Origin: CAZTTG01 sp964615935 | GTDB lineage: Bacteria > Planctomycetota > UBA1135 > GCA-002686595 | Assembly: GCA_964615935.1 (NCBI GenBank) | Contig: CAZTTG010000003.1 | Span: 81,047-145,046, forward strand | Length of the DNA: 64,000 bases | Reading direction: 5' to 3' | In this document: piece after piece, positions 24,396 to 32,974 of the stretch | How the letters are laid out: every line of letters begins with the position of its first letter | Numbering within the stretch: position 1 is the first letter of the stretch | Made by a program: the position numbers and the translations under genes | The notes under the pieces: generated by a model | What the model saw: the letters and a program-made list of their open reading frames with translations, nothing else | Databases searched by the model: none | What the model was told of the DNA's origin: nothing

Positions 24396-25552
24396 CGAAC
24401 GCCCTCCGCCCGCCGAAGGTGGCGCAGGAAGTCGCGCGCGATCAGCCGGGTGAAGAGCTCGGCTCCGGCCGGGTTCAGGTGAGACTCGTCCCAGCGGTTC
24501 TTGGGGTTGTACAGACCCGGGTAGAGGGCCGGATTGTCGTACCGGAGCAGGACCTCGATGTCGCCGCGGTGGTGGGCCGCCAGCGTGACGCTACGGTCGT
24601 CCAGCGTGGGCTGGATCACGAAGATCGCCTCGGCCCCCAGGCGCTCCACCAGGGAGTCCATCTCGCGCAGGAAGTAGAACGGCACCAGGTCGGCCGTCGC
24701 CTCCGGGTCTTGCTCGGCCCGGCGAGCCGCGACCGCTCGATCGCGGGCTCTCTCCTGGAACTGATCCAGCTCCGCGAGGAACTCGTTGCGGCGCGCGCTC
24801 GTGATCACCGGCTCGAGGTCGTAAGGGCGGTAGCCCTCCCCTTCCTCCCCTCTTCGCTCGGCAGCATCCCCGCCCGGTATGGCGCGGCCCAGGGCCTTCA
24901 GGACGAGGTGCCGCAGCGCGCCCACGTGATACGTCCGGTAGGCCCACGAGGAGGCGTGCGCGATGATTCGATCGACGCGCTCACCGAGCTCCATGTCCGA
25001 GAGCCAGATCCATCGGCAGGCGACCAGCGTGTCTCGCATCCGATGCCACCGGATCGAGGGGAAGTCCAGCTGCTTGGCCTGGCGCAGCACCACGTCGAGC
25101 GACTCGGAATCGATGAACACCCAGCGCAGGTTGGCTGGCTCCATCTCCGAGATGACGCGCAGAACCTCGACCAGCCCGGGGGCTCGGTGACCGGGTACTC
25201 CCATGTTGTAGGTGTGGGTCTCGACGCCCGACTGGGCCATCAGCTCGTCAAAGAGCTTGGGAGCGAATCCCCGGTACGTCCGGCTCGAGCCCACGAACAG
25301 CGCGTTGTACTCGTCCTTGTGCTGCTGCAGGTGCTCGAGCTTGGCCATCCCCACGCTGCTGCCCAGCTTCGGCTGGAGCACCTCCAGCGACGCGTTGGAG
25401 ATGAGGAAGCCCGCCAGTGCGAGGGCCAGGTTACGGACCGGGCGGAGCCAGGATCGTCTCGTCGCCGCGCCCCCGGCGGGGCTCGAACCAAGCTCGTCCT
25501 CCGAACGATCCAATTCCCCTGCGCCTCCCGGACATGCCACACGCGCCCTCAT
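24392..25552 (-). CDS. Membrane-anchored SGNH/AlgJ-AlgX-like acetylation partner
   Basis: 386 residues with one N-terminal transmembrane anchor at about 37-58 and an extracytoplasmic SGNH-type domain: the nucleophile block FVGSSRTYRGF near residue 90, an NMGVPGHRAPG block (Gly/Asn) near 115-125, and DESHLNPAGAELF near the C-terminus with the catalytic Asp/His pair. Proteins of this sort accept the acetyl group from an MBOAT partner and pass it to polysaccharide. They overlap by four bases, so they are one unit. Which polymer is modified is unknown; no polymer synthase is next to them. Confidence 0.8.
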   Translation of the reverse strand: MRARVACPGGAGELDRSEDELGSSPAGGAATRRSWLRPVRNLALALAGFLISNASLEVLQPKLGSSVGMAKLEHLQQHKDEYNALFVGSSRTYRGFAPKLFDELMAQSGVETHTYNMGVPGHRAPGLVEVLRVISEMEPANLRWVFIDSESLDVVLRQAKQLDFPSIRWHRMRDTLVACRWIWLSDMELGERVDRIIAHASSWAYRTYHVGALRHLVLKALGRAIPGGDAAERRGEEGEGYRPYDLEPVITSARRNEFLAELDQFQERARDRAVAARRAEQDPEATADLVPFYFLREMDSLVERLGAEAIFVIQPTLDDRSVTLAAHHRGDIEVLLRYDNPALYPGLYNPKNRWDESHLNPAGAELFTRLIARDFLRHLRRAEGVR

Positions 25553-25624
25553 TCCAGCGGCCCGGTAGAGACTAGCATTGGCCGGCTGCCAGGCAAGGGC
25601 GCGCAGTCCGCCCCGACGCAGCGA

Positions 25625-25651
25625 GCGGCTCCCCGGGAGAGGCGGAGCCGC
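25625..25651 (-). terminator. Terminator after the subtilase gene
   Basis: Perfect eight-base arms (25625-25632 with 25644-25651) and an 11-base loop, 31 bp beyond the stop codon at 25683. Confidence 0.45.
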
Positions 25652-25682
25652 CCGGACGTCGGTCTCCGCGCTCCGCTCGCGG

Positions 25683-28600
25683 TCACTCGCAGAAGATCAC
25701 CTCCAGGCCGTCGCTGAGGCCGGTGGTGCTGGGGCTCGCGGGATCGCGGTACCAGTACTGCAGGTGGATGGCGTCGCCCGCGCCGATGCCCTGGGAGGTG
25801 GTGTAGGCGTCGGCCCAGCGGTAGTCGAAGGCGCCCGAGCAGTCGGGCGCTCCGGCGCTGCCCCCGGAGCTCTGGACCGGCGTTCGCTTGGTGGGCGGAT
25901 TGACGCAGAGCCAGCCGCCCTGGAACGGGATCGCGGCCGGGCCGGTGCCGCCCCAGAACAGGATGCCGGCCTTGTTGTTGATGACGTCGCTGCACCGGAT
26001 GCGCAGGTCGTCTCCGCCCCGGACGTCAGGCGTGCCGGTGTGGTGCATCGAGGCCTGGCAACCCAGGGAGCTCACCTTGGAGGTGCAGTAGCTCTGCACC
26101 GGGCTGGAGTCGATGAAGAGGGGCCCCAGGTGAGCCGTGGGTCCCCAGTTGCCGGCCAGGTCCTTCGAGCGGATGTGGAAGTACTGGCCCGATGCGCTGG
26201 AAGGCCTCGTCACCGTCTTGCTGGTCTCGCCCGCCCCGGTGTCGAGCCATCCCGAGGGCACGGTCCCCGGCCAGAAGTCCCAGCTCGTGGCATAGCCCGC
26301 CAGCCCCGAGTGCGCATCCGTGGAGGCGGTCCAGGTCACGGTCACGCCGGTGCTGCAGCTCTGTACGCCCGCGGTGTGGGTCGGAGAGTCCAGGCTCCCC
26401 ACCTTCGTGGGATCGACCGTATCGATGTAGTAGGGTCCATCGCTGGCATAGCCCGAGCTCCAGTTGCCGCACTTGTCGACCGACCGCAGGCTGAGGTACC
26501 AGCCCGCGGTGGACGTCGACAAGGTCGTCTGGAATGTGGTCACCGGACCGATGCCCAGCACTTCGGGGGGTGCGCCGGGGTTGCCCGAGCTGACCAGCTC
26601 GCCGTAGCCCGCCAGCCCGGACAGGGCGTCCTGGGCGGCGGTCCAGGTCCAGTTGATGTCGGGGTTCTTCGACCAGCCGCCCAGCGGGTGGGTGGTCGAG
26701 CGCAGGCCCGTCGGAAGGGTGGGCGGAGTCCCGTCCACGAAGATGTGCACCGTTCCACTCTTGTGGGCCATGTTGTCCGAGCGGGCCCGGACCGACCAGG
26801 ACTTGACCCCCTCGGAGGGCCAGCGGGTGGTCCATGTGACCGAGCGCGAGAGTCCGCCGCGAATGTCGCCCAGGAGTACGTCGATGCCGCTGTGCGAGTT
26901 TCTCATCAGGTCCGTCACAGCACCGTCATCGAGGGTGGTGGTCGAGGCCTGCAGTCGGTCGCCGGTGGCGATCGACTCCACGAACACCGCCGAGGCGACC
27001 CACTCGTCGGGAGTCACCGTGCAGGTGAAGTCCACGTCGGCGTCGGGCTTCACGTAGCTGTCCGACGCCGTCAGGGTCAGGGTTGCGCCGGGCGTGGTGT
27101 CGGCGGTCACGATGCCCACGGTCACGCTGGCGTGGACGCTGCTGACGGCGCTGATGGGGTAGAGCTTCCAGCGCCAGGGACCCGGCTGCGGATTGGGGAG
27201 GATGCGCACCTCGGTGTTGTCGCGCGGGCTCTGGTGATTGAACCACTCGCCGGTGTTGCCGGCCGGATCGATGGGATCCTGGTCGAGAAACAGGTCGAAG
27301 TCGTTGACCAGCGCCTTGCTGGCCCCGGCGGAGGCGGCCTCCTCGTGGTAGGTGCACACCACCACGAGCCGAGTCGCGCCGGTGGGCACGGTGAAGTCCG
27401 CGTAGGTCCAGCTGCTGCTGCCCAGATCGAAGCCCCAGTTCAACCAGCTCCAGTCGCTGAAGCCGTAGTGCGCCTTGTAGGCCTCGACGCGGCCAGCGCC
27501 GAACATGTTCAGGTGGTCGGTGCTCGACGTGCTGGGAAAAGTGAGGAGGGCGTCGTCCTTGGTCATCGCGCTGGCCATGATCAGCGACGACGTCCGGGCC
27601 GGCTTGTACATCAACCAGTAGTAGTGGTCCACGAGCTGAGCGGCCAGACCGGCCACATGCGGGGCGGCCATGGAGGTGCCGTTCTTGTTGAGGTATTTGG
27701 CAGCATGGCCGGCCCAGGCCGAGGTGACGGCCTGGCCGGGGGCCGCCACGTTGGGCTTCCAGCGCCCATCGCCGCAGGGACCTCGGCTGGAGCCGTTCGA
27801 CAGGTTGCCGGGATCCCCCGCGGCTCTGTGGTCGAGCACGTTGCCCACCGTCAGCACGTTCTTGGAGGAACCCTCCTCCGAGATGGAGCTGCCGAAAGGG
27901 CCATCGTTGCCGGCGCTGAAGACGTGCAACTGCCCGTGGTCGTAGATGCTCTGATCCAGGGCCCGGCAATCGGCCTCGGTGCCGATCCACACGGCCGTGC
28001 CGGTGGTGCCCCAGGACTGGTTGACGACATGCGGCCGGGGCGTGGTGTGCCCGCCGCTGGTGTAGTCGCTCTCGAAGAGGCTCAGCATGCCCGACATGGA
28101 GGCTCCGATCCAGTCGCAGGAATCGTCGAAGAGCTTGACGATGTAGACCCGGCCGCTCTCGCTGTAGCCCAGCCCCGGGGCGCAACCCCTGTGTCCCTCG
28201 ATCACGTCGCCGTTGCCCAGCATGGTGCCGAGCACGTGGGTGCCGTGGGTGCAACCGTCACTGAAGGGCCCACCGGGCGAGCCGCCGAGGTCCCAGCCCA
28301 CGGCGTAGATGTGGTTGAGATCGTGGTGGCTGATGTCCGCGCCGGTGTCGGCCTGGCCCACCACGGATCGCTCGTAGGTGCCGCCGTCGTAGCTGGCGCG
28401 GCCACGGTCGGCGTAGACCATCGGCGTCGACTCGTCGTGATGGAGCTGCGGCGGCAGGTCGGGCTCGACGAACTGGACGAAGTCCAGGGCGACCAGCAAC
28501 TCCACGCCGGCCGGCAGGACGCTGGCGCGGAAGGCGCGGATGCGCTCGACGTACTCCTTCACCCGGGCTCCCTGTGCCTCGAGGCCGCGCTGCTGCCAGC

Positions 28601-29447
28601 CGTTGCTCATGGTGCGCACGGGGAGGCGGCCGGCGCTCTCGGCGACCGGCTGCACCACTCCGCGGTCCAGCTCGGCGACCGACCCCAGGGGCACCTCGAT
28701 GGAGGCCGGGTTCAGGTCCGAGTCGAACAGGCTGACGTAGACGTCGATCTCGCGGCCGGGATCGACGTCCTCGAGGATGGCGGTCAGCGCCGGGTGCACC
28801 TTCTGCCAGTCGCGGGCCTGACCGACCCAGCGCACCGCCGGGTGCGCGGCCACCGCGTCGATCGCCTCGACCGGCAGGGCGGCCTTCAGGCAGTAGTGGG
28901 GGTGGAATCCCAGCAGACGCGCGCCCAGGGCCTCGAGCTCGGACTCCAGCTCCTCGGTGATGCGCGCGCTCAGCATCAGGAAGCCGAAGGTCTCGGTCCG
29001 CGGCCGGCCGTCGCCGTACTCCAGCCGCACCGAGTCGATGAGCCGGGGGTCGATCCGCTCGCCGGCGGGGGGGTAGTGGTCGCCGGCCGCGAAGCCGAGG
29101 AAGAAGGGGTCTCCCGAGGCCGCCTCGACGATGCGGTCTCCCCGGGGACCGGTCTCCACGACGGGCGGGACCGGCCGGGGGACGTCCGCGCCCAGCCGCG
29201 CGTCGCGGATCTCCACCGCCCCGCCGTCGACGCCGTCACGCTCGCCGGCGAACGGGCCGGGCGCCGCTCCCTTCGAGGAGGGGACGACGCAGCTCACCGG
29301 CCTGGGGACGCGTGCGAGCGCCCGCGCGGAGGCGCCTTCGCGATGGCCCTCCGATCCGGCGGGGCCGGTCCAGCCGACCAGGCCCAGGCCGACGACGGCC
29401 AGGCCCATCCAGGGGAGGGGACGGCGCAAGAGGGTCCGATGCTCCAT
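25683..29447 (-). CDS. Secreted subtilisin-like serine protease (S8) with four-Cys C-terminal module
   Basis: 1254 residues; signal peptide or anchor at about 12-30. A long N-terminal part has two I9-like propeptide segments (about 150-210 and 290-330) before the S8 domain. The catalytic triad is intact: D367 in VVGQADTGADI, H401 in DGCTHGTHVLG, S592 in NGTSMAAPHVAG, with oxyanion N476 in VVNQSWG. After the protease come a jelly-roll P-like segment (about 640-760), Ig/FN3-like domains rich in GLAGY and GNW motifs, and the terminal 135-residue YCTSKVSSLGC module (25683-26090). The frame is open 67 codons further upstream, but MEHRTLL begins a sound signal peptide. It would degrade extracellular protein; activation by propeptide removal is inferred. 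Confidence 0.9.
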   Translation of the reverse strand: MEHRTLLRRPLPWMGLAVVGLGLVGWTGPAGSEGHREGASARALARVPRPVSCVVPSSKGAAPGPFAGERDGVDGGAVEIRDARLGADVPRPVPPVVETGPRGDRIVEAASGDPFFLGFAAGDHYPPAGERIDPRLIDSVRLEYGDGRPRTETFGFLMLSARITEELESELEALGARLLGFHPHYCLKAALPVEAIDAVAAHPAVRWVGQARDWQKVHPALTAILEDVDPGREIDVYVSLFDSDLNPASIEVPLGSVAELDRGVVQPVAESAGRLPVRTMSNGWQQRGLEAQGARVKEYVERIRAFRASVLPAGVELLVALDFVQFVEPDLPPQLHHDESTPMVYADRGRASYDGGTYERSVVGQADTGADISHHDLNHIYAVGWDLGGSPGGPFSDGCTHGTHVLGTMLGNGDVIEGHRGCAPGLGYSESGRVYIVKLFDDSCDWIGASMSGMLSLFESDYTSGGHTTPRPHVVNQSWGTTGTAVWIGTEADCRALDQSIYDHGQLHVFSAGNDGPFGSSISEEGSSKNVLTVGNVLDHRAAGDPGNLSNGSSRGPCGDGRWKPNVAAPGQAVTSAWAGHAAKYLNKNGTSMAAPHVAGLAAQLVDHYYWLMYKPARTSSLIMASAMTKDDALLTFPSTSSTDHLNMFGAGRVEAYKAHYGFSDWSWLNWGFDLGSSSWTYADFTVPTGATRLVVVCTYHEEAASAGASKALVNDFDLFLDQDPIDPAGNTGEWFNHQSPRDNTEVRILPNPQPGPWRWKLYPISAVSSVHASVTVGIVTADTTPGATLTLTASDSYVKPDADVDFTCTVTPDEWVASAVFVESIATGDRLQASTTTLDDGAVTDLMRNSHSGIDVLLGDIRGGLSRSVTWTTRWPSEGVKSWSVRARSDNMAHKSGTVHIFVDGTPPTLPTGLRSTTHPLGGWSKNPDINWTWTAAQDALSGLAGYGELVSSGNPGAPPEVLGIGPVTTFQTTLSTSTAGWYLSLRSVDKCGNWSSGYASDGPYYIDTVDPTKVGSLDSPTHTAGVQSCSTGVTVTWTASTDAHSGLAGYATSWDFWPGTVPSGWLDTGAGETSKTVTRPSSASGQYFHIRSKDLAGNWGPTAHLGPLFIDSSPVQSYCTSKVSSLGCQASMHHTGTPDVRGGDDLRIRCSDVINNKAGILFWGGTGPAAIPFQGGWLCVNPPTKRTPVQSSGGSAGAPDCSGAFDYRWADAYTTSQGIGAGDAIHLQYWYRDPASPSTTGLSDGLEVIFCE

Positions 29448-29696
29448 GGTCTCTTCTCTTGAGGTGCGCGGAAGGGGCCGGATGGCGAGCGGGCGTCGCC
29501 GGAGGCGATCCCCAGCATAGGGGCATCCATGGATCCCGCCCCCACCGAGAGCGAGCTCTGGCCTCCCTCGACGCCGCCCGCGACCCTGGTCGTGCCCCCG
29601 AGCGTGGCCGGGGCGGCATCCCGCCGGCCCTCGAGATCCGGTCTCCATGGGTCGACGCGCCGGGCCGATCGAGGACGGGCTCGCGGGCCGGCCGCC

Positions 29697-30446
29697 TCAG
29701 CGCGCCGCGTAGCGCACCGGATCGATCCGGCCCGCCTCGGCGAAGCCCCGCAGCCGCAGGGTGCAGGCGTCGCAGCGGCCGCAGGCGAGGACTCCCCCGC
29801 CTCCCGGCCCCTCGGCATCGGGCAGGGGGTCGTAGCAGGAGTGGGTGAGGGAAAGGTCCACCCCCAGCTCCTCCGCGCGCAGCACGATCCCGCCCTTGGA
29901 GAGCTCGAGCAGGGGCGCGTGCACCCGGAAGCGCGCGCCGCCGTCGGCCCCGGCGGCCGTCGCCACCCGCGCCAGGGCCTCGAAGGCCTGCAGGAAGGCC
30001 GGGCGGCAGTCGGGGTAGCCGGAGTAGTCCACCGCATTGACCCCGATGAACAGATCGCCCGCGCCCAGGACCTCGGCCCACGCCAGGGCCAGGGAGAGGA
30101 AGACGGTGTTGCGCGCCGGCACGTAGGTCGAGGGGGTGCCGGCGCCGATCTCGCCCTCCCCCCGCCCCTTGGGCACCTCGAGATCGCCCGTGAGGGAGGA
30201 GCCCCCCAGGGCCGCCAGATCGACGCGCACCACCCGGTGCTCGCGCGCGCCGCCCCGCCGAGCCACGCGCCGGGCGGCCTCCAGCTCGCAGCGGTTGCGC
30301 TGCCCGTAGTCGAAGGAGAGGGCCCGCGGCGAGAAGCCCGCCGCGCGGGCCTCGGCCAGGGTCACGGCCGAGTCCATGCCCCCCGAAACCAGGCAGACGG
30401 CGGCGGGAGCTTCGCCTCCGGCGGAGTCTCTCGAAGATCCGGGCAC
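29697..30446 (-). CDS. queC: 7-cyano-7-deazaguanine synthase
   Basis: 249-residue ATP-dependent enzyme converting 7-carboxy-7-deazaguanine to preQ0 in queuosine synthesis. PP-loop motif SGGMDS at 21-26, FDYGQRNRCELEAARRVA, TYVPARNTVFLSLALAWAE, GVNAVDYSGYPDCRPAFL, and the zinc site CGRCDACTLRLRGF near the C-terminus with an upstream cysteine at THSCYDPLP-type spacing. About 15 extra residues precede the usual start. No queD, queE or queF gene lies in the window, and I see no preQ1 riboswitch upstream. Confidence 0.94.
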   Translation of the reverse strand: MPGSSRDSAGGEAPAAVCLVSGGMDSAVTLAEARAAGFSPRALSFDYGQRNRCELEAARRVARRGGAREHRVVRVDLAALGGSSLTGDLEVPKGRGEGEIGAGTPSTYVPARNTVFLSLALAWAEVLGAGDLFIGVNAVDYSGYPDCRPAFLQAFEALARVATAAGADGGARFRVHAPLLELSKGGIVLRAEELGVDLSLTHSCYDPLPDAEGPGGGGVLACGRCDACTLRLRGFAEAGRIDPVRYAAR

Positions 30447-30480
30447 GCGCCCAGTCTACGTCGGGGCCTTCGAGCGAGGT

Positions 30481-30531
30481 CGGAGCCGCGCCGAATCCCC
30501 TGGTTTTTTCCCGGGGAAGGACGCGGCTCCG
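30481..30531 (-). terminator. Hairpin between secretin-N-like gene and queC
   Basis: Ten-base outer arms (30481-30490 with 30522-30531) and an inner four-base C/G stem. It follows the stop codon of the upstream minus-strand gene (30554) by 22 bp and precedes queC by 34 bp. Confidence 0.45.
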
Positions 30532-30553
30532 GCTGCCACTCCCGCACGAAGTA

Positions 30554-31252
30554 CTACTTGTCCTCTTCCGGCTCCTCGACGACCCCGAAGGGAGCGGAGA
30601 TTCGCTCCCCGAAGGCCTCGTCGACCTCCTGCAGCATCACGATCAGGTCGTAGACCTCCGCGCCGGAGCCCTGCAGCAAGATCGCGTTGGACGCGCCCAC
30701 CGGGATGGCCGACTGGAACTGCGAGTCCGTGAGGAGGCTGCGCAGGCTGTTGGTGAGCTGGCGGACATCGGTGTTGGGCAGATCGAGCGCCACCGTGACC
30801 ATCAGCGCGGGGTGCGCGGCGAGGAAGTTCATGTCGCCGGCGGGCACGCGCCGGAAGCGGCCGCGCGGCGCTCGCGGCGCCTCCCGCCTCGAGGTGATGC
30901 TCAGCAGCCGGGGATTCTCCGCCGACAGCTCGAAGAGGAGGAAGCCCTTGTCGAAGAGCAGGCCCTCGATGACCCGGCCCTCCTCCCCGGGCTCCACCGT
31001 GAGGTCCTCGAAGAGGCCGACCTCGGAGACTGCCAGCTCCTGGCGCACCACGGGCGCGGCGGTCAAGTGCGTGCCGGTGGCGTGGGCGTACTGGAGCACC
31101 AGGTCCTCCAGCGTGGCGCTGGCCAGGATGGTGCTCTGGCCGATGGAGCGCTCGATGATCTGGATCGGGGGATCGGGGGCGAAGGGAGCCTGGCCCCCGG
31201 GAATGGCGAGGGCCACCGCCAGGGCGGCGCCAAGTAGCTTGATCTCGTACAT
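30554..31252 (-). CDS. Exported secretin N-domain-like protein
   Basis: 232 residues with an N-terminal hydrophobic segment (about 5-20) that reads as a signal peptide. Two alpha/beta segments resemble the N0/N1 domains of type II/III/IV secretins: LEDLVLQYAHATGTHLTAAPVV with flanking strands, and DVRQLTNSLRSLLTD...IPVGASNAILLQGSGAEVYDLIVMLQEVDE, the latter closely matching the repeated secretin N1 pattern. No secretin pore domain follows, so it is an N-domain-only protein or a diverged pilotin-like partner. GGAGAG seven bases upstream fixes the ATG at 31252. The gene diverges from mrp. Confidence 0.65.
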   Translation of the reverse strand: MYEIKLLGAALAVALAIPGGQAPFAPDPPIQIIERSIGQSTILASATLEDLVLQYAHATGTHLTAAPVVRQELAVSEVGLFEDLTVEPGEEGRVIEGLLFDKGFLLFELSAENPRLLSITSRREAPRAPRGRFRRVPAGDMNFLAAHPALMVTVALDLPNTDVRQLTNSLRSLLTDSQFQSAIPVGASNAILLQGSGAEVYDLIVMLQEVDEAFGERISAPFGVVEEPEEDK

Positions 31253-31420
31253 GCTTCTCTCCTGGTCGAGTGGATCTGCGTCGAGCCTCACGCGCCGGGC
31301 CGCCCACCCGGGACGGGGGGCGGGAGCTCCCGGAGGGACGCGGAGGCCGGGGAGATCTTCCCGTGGAGGGACGATTCGCTGCCCGGGGCCGGAAAAGCCC
31401 CCGGGCCCGGCAGAACGCCC

Positions 31421-31448
31421 TTGTCAGCCCTCCGGGCGGGCCTACATT
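31421..31448 (+). promoter_or_regulatory. Candidate sigma-70-type promoter of mrp
   Basis: TTGTCA (five of six) at 31421-31426, 16-bp spacer, TACATT (four of six) at 31443-31448. It predicts transcription start near 31455, just before the 38-base leader hairpin and about 87 bases before the ATG. Confidence 0.45.
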
Positions 31449-31458
31449 GGGTGGCCCT

Positions 31459-31496
31459 CTTCGCGGGGGTCCGGCTCCCGCCGGTCCCCCGCGAAG
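31459..31496 (+). promoter_or_regulatory. 17-bp leader hairpin upstream of mrp
   Basis: Two 17-base arms pair with a single T-T mismatch around a TCCC loop, 46 bases before the start codon and a few bases after the predicted transcription start. It could protect the 5' end, act as an attenuator or bind a regulator. The structure is seen directly; the role is inferred. Confidence 0.55.
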
Positions 31497-31541
31497 CTCC
31501 CTGGAGCGCCCCCCGCGCACCGGCAGACCGGAGAGCATCCC

Positions 31542-32693
31542 ATGACCGTCACGCGAGAGCAGGTCCTCGAGGTCCTGCGCCGGGTCCAGGATCCCGACCT
31601 CCATCAGGACATCGTCAGCCTGGACTTCGTCACCCGCTGCGAGGTCCAGGACGGCAAGGTGGACGTCACCATCAACCTGACCACGCCCGCCTGCCCCATG
31701 AAGGACATGATGCGGTCGCAGGCCGAGCAGTGCATCCGGGAGCTCCCCGGCGTGAGCGAGGTGAACATCGAGATGACCGCCGAGGTCCGGGGGCCCTCCG
31801 GCCCCACCCGCGAGATGGCCCCGGGCGTGAAGCACTTCGTGGCCGTCTCCAGCGGCAAGGGCGGCGTGGGCAAGAGCACCGTGACGGTCAACCTGGCGGT
31901 GGCCCTGTCGCAGACCGGCGCCCGGGTGGGCGTGCTGGACTGCGACGTCTACGGTCCGGACATCCCCCTGATGCTGGGGCTGTCGGGCGAGCCGCAGGGG
32001 AACCCCGAGGGCAAGCTCGTCCCGGTGGAGCGCTACGGCATCAAGACCATGTCCATCGGCTACCTGCTGCCCGAGGACAAGCCGGTGGTGTGGCGCGGAC
32101 CCATGGTGCACACGCTGATCAAGCAGTTCATCGGCGACGTGCAGTGGGGCGAGCTCGACTACCTGCTGATCGACATGCCGCCGGGGACCGGGGACGCGCA
32201 GCTCTCGCTGGCGCAGACCGTGCCGCTGTCGGGCTGCGTGCTGGTGACCACGCCCCAGCGGGTCTCGACCTTCGACGTGACCAAGTCCCTGGGGATGTTC
32301 GAGCTGGTCAACGTCGAGACCCTGGGGCTCATCGAGAACATGACCGGCCTGGCGATCGAGGGCCAGGTGGAGGGTTGCTCCGCCGGCAGCGCGGTCCGCC
32401 TGCAGGTGGGCAGCAGCTCGGAGTCGGTCCAGACCGACGCCGAGGGCCGCTTCCGGGCCGTCTTCGACGTCTTCGGCGAGGGCGGCGGTGAGGCCCTGGC
32501 GAGCCGGTTCAACGTCCCCCTGCTGGGGCGGATCCCCCTCGATCCCGCGGTGCGCGTGGGCGGCGACGCCGGCGATCCGGTGACCGTCACCGCGCCCGAT
32601 TCGCCCCTGGCGAGGATCTTCAGCGAGATCGCCGGGGCCCTGGCCCAGCGCCTGTCCATCGCCGAGCACAAGTCGCTGCCCATCCTCCAGTGA
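31542..32693 (+). CDS. mrp: Mrp/ApbC-type P-loop ATPase with altered Fe-S segment
   Basis: 383 residues. An N-terminal MIP18/DUF59 domain (1-80) has the conserved TTPACPMKD. A deviant Walker A (SSGKGGVGKST, about 103-113) and the Mrp signature YLLIDMPPGTGDAQL, TTPQRVSTFDV and IENMT identify an Fe-S cluster carrier/NTPase. In ordinary Mrp the IENM motif is followed by a CxxC and then FGxGGG. Here about 30 extra residues (around 270-311, window 32349-32474) separate IENMT from FGEGGG and only one cysteine remains (EGCSAG). The insert reads like a small beta unit (TDAEGRF). Cluster transfer by the usual dimer site therefore looks impossible or rewired. It is followed 58 bp later by a small basic protein gene. 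Confidence 0.88.
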   Translation: MTVTREQVLEVLRRVQDPDLHQDIVSLDFVTRCEVQDGKVDVTINLTTPACPMKDMMRSQAEQCIRELPGVSEVNIEMTAEVRGPSGPTREMAPGVKHFVAVSSGKGGVGKSTVTVNLAVALSQTGARVGVLDCDVYGPDIPLMLGLSGEPQGNPEGKLVPVERYGIKTMSIGYLLPEDKPVVWRGPMVHTLIKQFIGDVQWGELDYLLIDMPPGTGDAQLSLAQTVPLSGCVLVTTPQRVSTFDVTKSLGMFELVNVETLGLIENMTGLAIEGQVEGCSAGSAVRLQVGSSSESVQTDAEGRFRAVFDVFGEGGGEALASRFNVPLLGRIPLDPAVRVGGDAGDPVTVTAPDSPLARIFSEIAGALAQRLSIAEHKSLPILQ

Positions 32694-32751
32694 GGGGGTA
32701 CCATCGGCCCTCCCCGGAGAGCCCGGACTCCAGGACCTTTCAAGGAAGACC

Positions 32752-32928
32752 ATGACCACCAATCCCGCCGAGAGGCGCCGCGAGATCCGCCGGCGCCGCC
32801 AGCGCCGCGAGAAGCAGCGCAAGTTCCGCAACCGCCTGGCCGCGGCCAAGGACGAGAAGACGCGCGAGGACCTCAGGAAGCGCATCCTGAAGATCAACCC
32901 GCTGGCGCAGTTCCCCGAGTCGGCGTAG
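32752..32928 (+). CDS. 58-residue highly basic protein
   Basis: Short open frame with ATG at 32752 and an AAGGAAG site five bases upstream. It starts MTTNPAERRREIRRRRQRR; about half of the first 45 residues are Arg or Lys, forming one continuous predicted helix, and it ends INPLAQFPESA. It lies between mrp and the TPR gene on the same strand and shows clear third-position GC bias. It resembles small basic Planctomycetota proteins I recall as domains of unknown function. RNA, DNA or ribosome binding is plausible but unproven. Confidence 0.7.
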   Translation: MTTNPAERRREIRRRRQRREKQRKFRNRLAAAKDEKTREDLRKRILKINPLAQFPESA

Positions 32929-32974
32929 CCCGGGCCAGTCCCACCCCTCCCGGGCTCCTCCTCACCGAGGCGCC

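Noticed and set aside
30447..30553. preQ1 riboswitch upstream of queC
   Set aside because: Only a simple GC hairpin is present; no preQ1 aptamer consensus (C-rich loop plus A-rich tail) is found.
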